Source: Caballeronia megalochromosomata
GTDB lineage: Bacteria > Pseudomonadota > Gammaproteobacteria > Burkholderiales > Burkholderiaceae
Assembly: GCA_001580565.1 (NCBI GenBank)
Contig: LRBF01000269.1
Coordinates: 1-64,000 of the forward strand
Reading direction: 5' to 3'
Length of the DNA: 64,000 nt
A program made the position numbers and the translations under genes. Shown piece after piece: positions 41,390-49,709 of the stretch; the stretch's first letter is position 1, and every line of letters begins with the position of its first letter. A model generated the notes under the pieces. The model was not told the origin of the DNA, did no database searches, and saw only the letters and a list, made by a program, of their open reading frames with translations.

Positions 41390-42428
41390 TTTCCTTTTCT
41401 ACGGCACGCATGCGGCGTGAGGTCCACGCGCGCAGCATGCCGTTCGATGCAACCATCGGCAACGACGCCGCCATGATGCGATACACGTCGTTGCGGCGGA
41501 CTTTCGAGATCCTGCCGGGATCGAGCCATGCGTCGTTCCGCGCGAGCAGCACGAGCGTGTCGAGGCCGATCATGATCGGCCACAGACAGGCGAGGCGCAG
41601 ACGGATCGCGCCCGATGGAATCGCGAGCGTGTAATCGACCGCGTCCTGAAACAGCGCGAGCGACACGCGCAGCAATTCGAAGAGCACGGGCCGCGCGCGC
41701 GCCGACGATTCCGGTTGCAACAGATCGCGTGGTGTAAGGCCGTGACGCGCGAGCATCGATTCAGGCAGATAGCAGCGCCCGATGCGCAGATCGCGCGCGC
41801 AGTCGCGCAGCACGTTCGTCATCTGCAATGCCTTGCCGAAGCGCACGCCGAGCGGGAGCATCGTATCGGGCGCGGCCGTGAGCGTGCCGGGCATGTGCTC
41901 GTATGTCATCGTCGTCCAGAACTCGCCGACGCAGCCCGCGACGAGATACGTGTAGCGATCCAGCTCGTCGTATTCCTTCAACGCGACGATCTCGCCCGAT
42001 GTCTCGTCGGGGAACGTGCGCAAATCGAACTCCATGCCGGTGCTGAGCGTCGTGACGATGTCGCACACCGCGGCCTGATCGGGTCCACCGAGTTGCGGCA
42101 GAATCGCAAGCGCGGCGCTCAGGCTTTCGAGCAGCGCGCGTTCGTCCGGCTGCGCCTGCTGTCCCGCGACTTCGCCCGCGATACGCGCGAGCGCGCCGTC
42201 ATCGGGCGCGCCATTGACTTGCGCGCGCAGCGAAAGCAGCAGTTCCAGACGACGTTGCGGCGAAATCAGCGATGTATCCGCGATCGTATCGGCCGCGCGC
42301 GCAAGCAGATACGCGAGTCCGATCGGATCGCGCATGCCGGTCGGCAAGATGCGCAGCGTGAGGTAGAACGACCGCGACACGCTCTTGAGAAGCGGGCCCA
42401 GCAGAACGGCCCGGGGCGAATTGTTCAT
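41367..42428 (-). CDS. Squalene/phytoene synthase family protein
   Basis: This 353-residue prenyl-coupling enzyme has both aspartate-rich motifs: DTIAD (Asp47, Asp51) in ARAADTIADTS and DCARD in MTNVLRDCARDLRIGRCYLP. An early SFYLTLRILP matches the trans-isoprenyl diphosphate synthase family. It would join two prenyl diphosphates head to head, giving squalene or phytoene for hopanoids or carotenoids. No squalene-hopene cyclase, HpnC/D/E partner or carotenoid gene is adjacent, so its product is not defined. It starts at the ATG at 42428. Its tail overlaps the LysR gene on the opposite strand. Confidence 0.85.
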   Translation of the reverse strand: MNNSPRAVLLGPLLKSVSRSFYLTLRILPTGMRDPIGLAYLLARAADTIADTSLISPQRRLELLLSLRAQVNGAPDDGALARIAGEVAGQQAQPDERALLESLSAALAILPQLGGPDQAAVCDIVTTLSTGMEFDLRTFPDETSGEIVALKEYDELDRYTYLVAGCVGEFWTTMTYEHMPGTLTAAPDTMLPLGVRFGKALQMTNVLRDCARDLRIGRCYLPESMLARHGLTPRDLLQPESSARARPVLFELLRVSLALFQDAVDYTLAIPSGAIRLRLACLWPIMIGLDTLVLLARNDAWLDPGRISKVRRNDVYRIMAASLPMVASNGMLRAWTSRRMRAVEKEISAATRP

Positions 42429-42498
42429 GACATGGATCGGATGACTTCGGGCAAAAGCGCGATGATTGCGCGCCGCCGCATTGTATCCGTCCGGCGCG

Positions 42499-43125
42499 TC
42501 AGTGCCGATGCACGTGCTTCCTGTGATGCCGCGGATGAGGCGCGATGCGCAGCATGATGCGCGCGGGCGTGCCGGATGTCGACGCCAGCGCGACGGGTTG
42601 ATCGACCCGTTCGAGGACCACCTGTGCGCTTCCGGCTCGCTGCAATCCGAGTTCGATAGCCGCCGCGAACGACAGGTCGATCATGCGGCCTTTCACGAAC
42701 GGACCGCGATCGTTGATCCGCACGACGACCGACCTCGTCTTCGCGAGATTGCTGACGCGCACATAAGCGCCGAGCGGCAACGTGCGATGCGCCGCCGTGA
42801 ACGCGTGCATGTCGTAGCGTTCGCCGCTCGCCGTTCTGCGCCCCTGAAACTTGCTGCTGTAATACGACCCCCAGCCGATCTGCGGTGCGACGTTCGTCCT
42901 GGCGCTGTGATAGTCGAGCGGCTCGGCATCGAGTGTGTTGCTTTCGTGACCGTTCATCGAATCGGCGATGTCAGCGCCTTCGGTCAGGACAGGCGATGCG
43001 TTCGCTTCCTTCGACGGCGCGCCCGGATGCGCGGCGCATCCGGTCAGGGTCGCGCACGCGCCGGAAGCCGCGATCGCGGCCATGCCGGCCGCGCGCCACT
43101 GCGTGATGATTCCGTTGTCCTGCAT
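42499..43125 (-). CDS. rlpA: RlpA-like septal ring lytic transglycosylase lipoprotein
   Basis: This 208-residue protein has a lipoprotein signal with lipobox LTGC (Cys30), a spacer of low complexity, and a double-psi beta-barrel domain from about residue 82 (GWGSYYSSKFQGRRTASGERYD, shortened) with the Asp of NDRGPF, the catalytic residue of RlpA. RlpA cuts naked glycan strands of peptidoglycan. The usual C-terminal SPOR domain is absent, so it is a short version. It lies between squalene synthase and the bce cluster without clear operon links. It is membrane anchored on the periplasmic side. Confidence 0.87.
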   Translation of the reverse strand: MQDNGIITQWRAAGMAAIAASGACATLTGCAAHPGAPSKEANASPVLTEGADIADSMNGHESNTLDAEPLDYHSARTNVAPQIGWGSYYSSKFQGRRTASGERYDMHAFTAAHRTLPLGAYVRVSNLAKTRSVVVRINDRGPFVKGRMIDLSFAAAIELGLQRAGSAQVVLERVDQPVALASTSGTPARIMLRIAPHPRHHRKHVHRH

Positions 43126-43275
43126 GAGCGAGCTTCTCCATGAAATGCCGGCGCAACCGGACCGGCTCGCTCACAACGTCCGCCTCGCTTCGAAGTTGAC
43201 GCGCCTTCCGAAGATATGACCCATCTTCACAGAAAACGACTTAATTTACCGGGCTTCTTTCGATTTCTCGCGTTT

Positions 43276-44208
43276 TCACATTACATTCGGCTCAGCCTCC
43301 GCCAGCCCCTTTTCCGCGCCGATCAGGTCCGGCATGAGCGCCCAGACTTCCGCGCGCAGATACGCTTCGAAGTCCTCGCGCACTTCCGGATGCTGCAGCG
43401 CGAACTGCACCGTCGCCTTGAGATAACCGAGCTTGCTGCCGCAGTCGTAACGCGTGCCGTAATAGCGATAACCCAGCACCTGCTCAACCGCGAGCAGCGA
43501 GCCGATCGCATCGGTCAACTGAATCTCGCCGCCGACATTCGGCCGCGTGTTGCGCAAGTGCTCGAAGATGCTCGGCATCAGCACATAGCGCCCCACCACG
43601 CCGAGATTCGAAGGCGCGAGCGCGGGCTGCGGCTTCTCGACGATGCCCGACATCTTGATGACATCCTCTTCCCACTCGCGCCCTTCGATCACGCCATACG
43701 ATGCGCTGTCCTCGCGCGCGATGCGCTCCACGCCGATCACCGAGCTGTGATAGTGATCGAAGACGTCGACGAGTTGCTTCATGACGGGTCGCGCGCCATG
43801 CAGCAGGTCATCGGCGAGAATCACGGCGAACGGTTCGCCGTTGACGAGACGTTCCGCGCACAACACGGCGTGACCGAGCCCGAGCGCTTCGGGCTGGCGC
43901 ACATAAAAGCAGTCGACGTTCGCGGGCTTGATGCTGCGCACGGCATCGAGCAATACCGCCTTGTTGCGCGCTTCGAGTTCCGCTTCGAGCTCGTACGATT
44001 TGTCGAAGTGATCTTCGATCGCGCGCTTGCCGCGGCCCGTCACGAAGATCATCTCCGTCATGCCCGCAGCGATGGCTTCTTCCACCGCATATTGAATGAG
44101 CGGCTTGTCGACCACGGGCAGCATTTCCTTCGGGCTCGCCTTGGTTGCCGGTAAAAAGCGTGTGCCGAGACCTGCGACCGGAAACACCGCCTTGGTCACC
44201 TTGAGCAT
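43276..44208 (-). CDS. galU: UTP-glucose-1-phosphate uridylyltransferase (BceT-like)
   Basis: This 310-residue nucleotidyltransferase has the GalU signatures: AVFPVAGLGTRFLPATKASP (residues 8-27 shortened), the uridine-binding GLGHAVLCAE and the phosphate-binding KPQPALAPSNLGVVGRY. It makes UDP-glucose, needed for UDP-glucuronate and other sugar donors of the exopolysaccharide. In cepacian loci the corresponding gene is bceT. It is the right-most gene of the minus-strand block. GAGGAAG precedes its ATG. The next gene upstream is a small membrane protein. Confidence 0.93.
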   Translation of the reverse strand: MLKVTKAVFPVAGLGTRFLPATKASPKEMLPVVDKPLIQYAVEEAIAAGMTEMIFVTGRGKRAIEDHFDKSYELEAELEARNKAVLLDAVRSIKPANVDCFYVRQPEALGLGHAVLCAERLVNGEPFAVILADDLLHGARPVMKQLVDVFDHYHSSVIGVERIAREDSASYGVIEGREWEEDVIKMSGIVEKPQPALAPSNLGVVGRYVLMPSIFEHLRNTRPNVGGEIQLTDAIGSLLAVEQVLGYRYYGTRYDCGSKLGYLKATVQFALQHPEVREDFEAYLRAEVWALMPDLIGAEKGLAEAEPNVM

Positions 44209-44273
44209 GACTGCTTCCTCCTCCAGATAGAAACTGGCATTTGAAAATGTCCCCGCATGTTGAAGTCGCGGCC

Positions 44274-44426
44274 TTATTCCACTTCTTCCATTTGCGGCGC
44301 GGAAACGCGATTCGAACCACGCCTGCGCAGCGGGCTCAACGGGTCATTGCGAAGTGCGTCGCGATATGCCGAGGCGGCCACGAGAACGAGCAACACGGCC
44401 ACGCCGGCGATTGCATGCATATCCAT
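44274..44426 (-). CDS. Small membrane protein, 50 aa
   Basis: This 50-residue frame starts at the ATG at 44426 with AAGGGA upstream. It has one clear transmembrane helix (AIAGVAVLLVLVAASAY) and a short basic C-terminal tail with RRRGSNR. It lies 65 bases upstream of galU in the same direction. It has no recognised family. A longer frame begins at 44525, but the Shine-Dalgarno fits the ATG best. It may be a genuine small membrane protein or a chance frame. Confidence 0.4.
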   Translation of the reverse strand: MDMHAIAGVAVLLVLVAASAYRDALRNDPLSPLRRRGSNRVSAPQMEEVE

Positions 44427-44578
44427 GATCGATTTCCCTTCGGCGTTGAGATGAGAAGCAAACGTATCAGAAAAAAATCGATAAATAATCGACGCGGCGA
44501 ATGCGAATTTTTTAGTTAGCGGCACGAAAATGCGTGCTCTAAGATGCGCTTATCCTTCCAGGCGGGCATGAGCATCCG

Positions 44579-45712
44579 ATGAGCGATTCTTCCGTATTCG
44601 CGGTATCCGCCGCGCGTGAATCGAGTGCGGTTCTCGATGACAAAGATGTGGCGATCAACGCGTGGCGCGGCATTGCAGCGCTGCTCGTCGCGTACTTTCA
44701 CTGCCGTCAGGTGACATGGATCGGCATGCAGCAGTTTCATCGCATGTCGCCTGCGTTCGATGCGAATACCGTCTTCAGCTATCTGACGTTTCCCATTGCG
44801 TGGGGCTCGGCGGGCGTGCCGATATTCTTCGTGATCAGCGGCTACTGCATTCATCGTGCGATGGCGCGCAAGTTGATCGCCGATCCTTCCACGCCGCTCG
44901 ATAGCGCACATTTCCTGCTGCGACGATTCACGCGCATCTATCCGGTCCTGATCGCCGCCCTGCTGCTGACGCTCGCGCTCGATTCGCTGAGCGAAACCTT
45001 CATGCCTGTCAGCCGGAAGATCAATCCGTTCGATCTGCACGCGCTCATCGTCAATCTGCTTTCGCTGCAAGGTATCGCCGGAAAGACCTTCGGCTCGAAT
45101 GGCGCGCTCTGGACGCTTTCCATCGAAGTGCAGTTCTATCTCGTGTATCCGCTATTGATCGCGATGCGCCGGCGGCTCGGCATGCGTGGCGTGCTCGTCG
45201 TTGTCGGGCTGGTGAACATTGCGTCCGCGCTGCTCTTCGAGCCGCATCGAATCGTCGTGTTCACGTCGTACTGGTTCGCATGGACGACAGGCGCTTGGAT
45301 TGCCGAATCGAAAACGGCTGGCGTTCGTGCGCTGCCTCGAATGGGACTGATCGCGGCGGCAATCGCGCTGGCAGGATGCGCCGCATTCAGCATCGCGCAA
45401 TATGCGGCGTTCCAGCTTTGGGCTATCGCGTTCGCGGTGTATCTTTTCGCTGCCCTCGGCAAGCCCATGCGAGAAAGCTTCGCGGTGCGCGGCTTGTCAT
45501 GGATCGGCGAATTCAGCTTTTCGCTCTATGTCGTACATCTGCCAGTTTTCGTGTTGCTCGGGTCGGTGTTCTTTCGCTCCGCGCTGCAGACGCACATCTG
45601 GGCTTCCTTCGCCTTTACCGCTGTCGCGGTCGCCGTGGCCTTCGCTTTCTACCTGCTGGTCGAGCGGCCCGCGATGATGTGGTCCGCGTCGCTCAAGCGC
45701 TCGCAACGTTGA
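44579..45712 (+). CDS. bceS: Acyltransferase-3 family EPS O-acyltransferase (BceS-like)
   Basis: This 377-residue integral membrane protein has about ten helices and the acyltransferase-3 motif in the N-terminal part (NAWRGIAALLVAYFHCRQ with the conserved His) and GVPIFFVISGYCIHRA in the third helix region. Members transfer acetyl or other acyl groups to polysaccharides. In cepacian loci this position is filled by BceS. It is transcribed away from galU and convergent with bceR (15 bases). It is the only acyltransferase gene in the visible cluster; the known loci have more. Assignment to acylation is strong; substrate is inferred. Confidence 0.85.
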   Translation: MSDSSVFAVSAARESSAVLDDKDVAINAWRGIAALLVAYFHCRQVTWIGMQQFHRMSPAFDANTVFSYLTFPIAWGSAGVPIFFVISGYCIHRAMARKLIADPSTPLDSAHFLLRRFTRIYPVLIAALLLTLALDSLSETFMPVSRKINPFDLHALIVNLLSLQGIAGKTFGSNGALWTLSIEVQFYLVYPLLIAMRRRLGMRGVLVVVGLVNIASALLFEPHRIVVFTSYWFAWTTGAWIAESKTAGVRALPRMGLIAAAIALAGCAAFSIAQYAAFQLWAIAFAVYLFAALGKPMRESFAVRGLSWIGEFSFSLYVVHLPVFVLLGSVFFRSALQTHIWASFAFTAVAVAVAFAFYLLVERPAMMWSASLKRSQR

Positions 45713-45727
45713 GCGCTCGAGCGTGGA

Positions 45728-48196
45728 TCAGCGCCTGCGTCCTCTTGCCGCCACATCGTTCAAGATCTTCTCCACGCTTTCTACATACTGTCGCGTCCCG
45801 AAGCGGCTCGTCGCATTGACATAGCCTTGCTCGACGAGCCGCTCGCGCAGCGGCGCATTGCCCTTCAGTCTTTCGAGTACGCGCGCCAGTTCGGCGGCGT
45901 CGCCCGGTGAGCAAAGAATGCCGTTCTCGCCGTCATCGACGATATCCATCACGCCGCCCGCGCGCGTTGCGACGACAGGCCGCTTCGACAGCATCCCTTC
46001 GATGATCACCCGCCCGAACGGCTCCGGCATGATCGACGTATGCGTGACGATATCGACGGCTTTCATGCATGCGGCGATATCGTCCTGAAAACCGAGGAAA
46101 TGCACGCGGTCCGCCAGTCCATGTTCCTGCACGAATGCGCGCAACTCGGCTTCGTAGTCGTTCTCCCCGAAAAGCGCCGCGCCGACGAACACGGCGTGCA
46201 TGTCCGGACACTCGCGAAGCGCGTCGAGCAACACATGTTGCCCCTTCCATCGGGCAAGGCGGCTGAAGCAGCCGACGAGAAACGCATCTCGTGGCAAGCC
46301 GAAGCGCGCGCGCAATTCATGTTGTTCGACCGATTCCAGACTGGCGAACGGCTCCGCCGAAATGCCGTTGAAGACCACGTCGAGCCGTTCCTCGCGCAAG
46401 CGTGTGAGCGCGGTCACCGCCGCCGCCGATGCGGTCGAGTTCGCGATCACGTGTTCCAGCATCAGCTTCGTGCACCACTTGATGATGGCAAGCTGCGTGC
46501 GGCCGAAGTGATCTTCGCTGACGATATCGCGCAAATGCCACACGACCGGCCTGCGCGAGATGAGACCCGCAATCGCGCCGATCACCATCGCGCGTTGCGT
46601 GTTCACGTAGATGACGTCCGCATTGCGCGATTTTTTTAGCGTACCGCGCAGGAGTCTCAGCGCGCCGCGCAACATGCCCGCGCCCGCACGCGCCCGGCCG
46701 TCCTTGCGGATATCGCCGAGCGACTTGCCGTCGAGCACATCGACCTTCACGCCGACCGCTTCCAGTGCGATGCGAAAAGGACCGTCGTCGAAGAGCACGG
46801 TCTGGACGTCGCCGCGCATGTTCTTCACCACTTCGAGCATCGACAACTCAGCGCCGCCGAGCGCGCCGCTCTGATCGACCGCAAGCACGCGCAGATCGCT
46901 TTGCGGTTCTTCAATATCGGGCGCAGGCGGCTTCCCATCCGAAGGCGACGGCGGAAAAATAAACTGCGGTGCGATACGCGCGATATGCGCAAGCAGTTCC
47001 TCACGAAAGCGCGCGTTGGAGAAGCGCTCGGCGTTCACGCGGCAATCCACGGCATTGAACGCGAACGCGCCGCTTTCAAATGCGTCGACGGCTTCGATGA
47101 TCGCTTCGGGCGTTTGCATCGCGAAGAACATCCCGCTCGGTTGCGGGCTCGATACGTCGCGCACCGTTTCCAGCGCGCCGCCCTTGCCGAAGGCGATCAC
47201 GGGCGTGCCGCACGCCTGCGCCTCGACCACGGATATGCCGAAATCTTCCTCCGCCGCAAACACGAACGCCCTCGCGCGGCGCATCCTGTCATGCAGCACG
47301 GAGAACGGCTGATAACCCATGATCTCGACGTTGGGCGTAGCCTTCTCGCGGATCTTCTGCATGTCGGGGCCATCGCCGATCACCACGAGCCTGCGCTCCG
47401 GCATGCGCGCGAAGGCCTCGACGATCAGATCGATCTTCTTGTACGGCACCATGCGTGACGCGGTCAGATAGAAATCTTCCTTGTCTGCGCACAGCTCGAA
47501 CGAAGCGACATCGACCGGTGGAAAGATCACCTTCGACGAACGCCGGTACACCTTGTGAATGCGCCGCGAAATGAATTCCGAATTGGCAATGAAATGATTT
47601 ACCGAGTTGGACGTGCGGATATCCCAGTTGCGCATGTAATGCAGAATCAGCCGCGCGAAGAGCGACTTCATGCCCGCGGTGAGATTCGATTGCTGAAGAT
47701 ACTGGTGCTGCAGGTCCCAGGCGTAACGGATCGGCGAATGCACATAGCTTACGTGAACCTGATCGGGCCCGGTGAGCACGCCTTTCGCGACCGCATGACT
47801 GCTGGAGATCACGACGTCGTAGGCGGAGAGATCGAGTTGCTCTATCGCGAGCGGCATCAATGGCAAATACGCGCGATAGCGCTTCTTCGCGAACGGCAGC
47901 TTCTGGATGAACGAGGTCGTCGCACGCTTGCCGCGCAGGAACGCGCGATCCTCCAGAAAATCGACGACGCTGAAAATATCCGCATCCGGAAAGCACGCGA
48001 TGATCTGCTCCAGCACGCGCTCCGCGCCCGCATAGGTGACGAGCCAGTCATGCACGATCGCGACACGCGGCACGCCGCCTGCGACCGACACGTCGCGCTC
48101 GCTCTCCGATGTGTCCGTCATCGCGGGCGCGTCGTCGTGCAGGAAATGACGCGTCTTTGCGTGTCCGATAAACGCGTCTTCGAATTCCATTTTCAT
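45728..48196 (-). CDS. bceR: Two-domain GT4 glycosyltransferase (BceR-like)
   Basis: This 822-residue protein contains two GT4 (GT-B fold) glycosyltransferase units joined by a Pro-rich linker (near residues 413-430). The first (about 45-400) has the acceptor stretch VAIVHDWLVTYAGAER and the donor motif EDFGISVVEAQACGTPVIAFG. The second (about 435-810) has DQSGALGGAELS and EPFGRVIIEGMLSKRPVVATRAGG, both with the EX7E-like donor pattern. Such an enzyme can add two sugars in succession. In the cepacian system BceR is described as this kind of bifunctional transferase. It overlaps the flippase gene by 4 bases. An alternative start at a later ATG (MTDTSESE) is possible. Confidence 0.88.
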   Translation of the reverse strand: MKMEFEDAFIGHAKTRHFLHDDAPAMTDTSESERDVSVAGGVPRVAIVHDWLVTYAGAERVLEQIIACFPDADIFSVVDFLEDRAFLRGKRATTSFIQKLPFAKKRYRAYLPLMPLAIEQLDLSAYDVVISSSHAVAKGVLTGPDQVHVSYVHSPIRYAWDLQHQYLQQSNLTAGMKSLFARLILHYMRNWDIRTSNSVNHFIANSEFISRRIHKVYRRSSKVIFPPVDVASFELCADKEDFYLTASRMVPYKKIDLIVEAFARMPERRLVVIGDGPDMQKIREKATPNVEIMGYQPFSVLHDRMRRARAFVFAAEEDFGISVVEAQACGTPVIAFGKGGALETVRDVSSPQPSGMFFAMQTPEAIIEAVDAFESGAFAFNAVDCRVNAERFSNARFREELLAHIARIAPQFIFPPSPSDGKPPAPDIEEPQSDLRVLAVDQSGALGGAELSMLEVVKNMRGDVQTVLFDDGPFRIALEAVGVKVDVLDGKSLGDIRKDGRARAGAGMLRGALRLLRGTLKKSRNADVIYVNTQRAMVIGAIAGLISRRPVVWHLRDIVSEDHFGRTQLAIIKWCTKLMLEHVIANSTASAAAVTALTRLREERLDVVFNGISAEPFASLESVEQHELRARFGLPRDAFLVGCFSRLARWKGQHVLLDALRECPDMHAVFVGAALFGENDYEAELRAFVQEHGLADRVHFLGFQDDIAACMKAVDIVTHTSIMPEPFGRVIIEGMLSKRPVVATRAGGVMDIVDDGENGILCSPGDAAELARVLERLKGNAPLRERLVEQGYVNATSRFGTRQYVESVEKILNDVAARGRRR

Positions 48197-49692
48197 GCGT
48201 CACTCCGCGCCTTCAGAGGTGAATGGATGCGTCCGATCAACTTGTGCGCCAAAGCCGAAACGAGCGCGCGCAACGCAGGCCGCGTCAATACCGACCATGT
48301 TGCGTTCGCAAGCGCCAGCAGCAGCGCCGCCGAGATAGTCTCGAAAGGGTGTGTCATTGCATCGATGCCATGGCCGAGCACGAGCCCCGCGATCAGAAAC
48401 GCGAGGTGCGCGAGCATGTCGAGCGCGATCGGCCTGGCGCGAACACGGGACATCCACAGAAGCACCGCATAGTCCACGAGCGCGCGCAGCGCAACCACGC
48501 TCGCGGCGCCCACCGGACCAAAGCGCTCGATGCCGAGCCACAGCAACGCGACAAAGAACGGCAGTTGAAAAAGGCCCGCCCGCGCCGCCGTGGCCGGATT
48601 GATCTGCGACTGAATCAGAATGCGCATCACGCTCGCCTGCCCGACGAGCCATACCGCGATCACGAGAATGCGTCCGACAGGCGCGCTGGCAATGGCAAGA
48701 TCGAAGCCAATCCATACGTGCAGAAACGGCTGGAGCACGAGCATCGCGAAGAGTGCGAGCGGCGTGAAGACACCGTTCAGAAATTCGAGCGATGTCACTG
48801 TCATCCCGTTCGCATCGCTGCGATCGATCGCCGAAAGACGCGGAAACAGTGTGCGCACCATTGCGGTGGGCAGTATGTTCAGGCGCGTGACCAGGTTCTG
48901 CGGCACCGTGTAATACGTGACGAAGCGCGCGCCCAGATGGGCGCCGAGCAGAACGCGATCGAGCGAATCGGTGAGCATCGTCGTGATCGACGAGACGAGC
49001 ATCCATCCCCCGAAGCGGAACAGGCCGTTTGCGACCTGGCGTTTCGGCCAGTCGATGCGGCGAACGCCGAGCAGCCTGAAACTCGCTCTCGCAAGCAAGA
49101 GCGCCGCGAGCAGTCGCGCGATGACGGCGGCCGCGATCACCGTTTGCAGATTCGGCGCGATGATCCATGCCGCGCCCAGGGGCAACAACTGAAAGAGGAA
49201 CGTGCCGAAGGTCTGGTTCGCGTTGTAGACGCCGAAGCGCTCCATCGCGTTGATCGCGCCGGCGAAGACCCATGAGACGTTTGCGACCGGAATCGCGAGC
49301 GCGAGCCAGGGCAACGCGAGATAGACCTCACGTTGCAACGCGGGCGCTGAATGCGAGACATAGGCCGTGTAGAGAAACGCGCCGGCGTAGATGGCGAAGC
49401 CGCCGAACACGCCCGTTGCGAAGTTCAGCCACACGGCGCTCCAGAACACGCGCGCACGTTGTTCGGCATCGCCGGCCGCATGCGCCTTCGCGATCTGATG
49501 CTGCGCCGCCATGCTCATGCCGAGATCGAGAATGCTGAAATAGCCGATGAGCGTCCACACGAGACTGACCACACCGTAACGTTCGACGCCCACGAGCCGG
49601 ATATACGCGGGCACCGTCGCAAGCGATACGAACGTCGGCAGGATCAGCCCGATGAAGTTGATCGCCACGTTCCTGACCATGCTCTTTTCCAT
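48193..49692 (-). CDS. bceQ: Lipid-linked repeat-unit flippase (Wzx/BceQ-like)
   Basis: This 499-residue polytopic membrane protein has about twelve to fourteen helices and belongs to the MOP superfamily. Typical stretches are FIGLILPTFVSLATVPAYIR and YGVVSLVWTLIGYFSILDLGM at the N-terminus. Wzx proteins move undecaprenyl-linked oligosaccharide to the periplasmic face. It sits between the propeller-like protein and the two-domain glycosyltransferase gene in the bce block. The function is in line with a Wzx/Wzy-dependent pathway, whose polymerase gene lies at 56470. Assignment to Wzx rather than another MOP exporter is based on context. Confidence 0.88.
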   Translation of the reverse strand: MEKSMVRNVAINFIGLILPTFVSLATVPAYIRLVGVERYGVVSLVWTLIGYFSILDLGMSMAAQHQIAKAHAAGDAEQRARVFWSAVWLNFATGVFGGFAIYAGAFLYTAYVSHSAPALQREVYLALPWLALAIPVANVSWVFAGAINAMERFGVYNANQTFGTFLFQLLPLGAAWIIAPNLQTVIAAAVIARLLAALLLARASFRLLGVRRIDWPKRQVANGLFRFGGWMLVSSITTMLTDSLDRVLLGAHLGARFVTYYTVPQNLVTRLNILPTAMVRTLFPRLSAIDRSDANGMTVTSLEFLNGVFTPLALFAMLVLQPFLHVWIGFDLAIASAPVGRILVIAVWLVGQASVMRILIQSQINPATAARAGLFQLPFFVALLWLGIERFGPVGAASVVALRALVDYAVLLWMSRVRARPIALDMLAHLAFLIAGLVLGHGIDAMTHPFETISAALLLALANATWSVLTRPALRALVSALAHKLIGRIHSPLKARSDA

Positions 49693-49709
49693 CGTCGTTC
49701 CTTGCGCGT

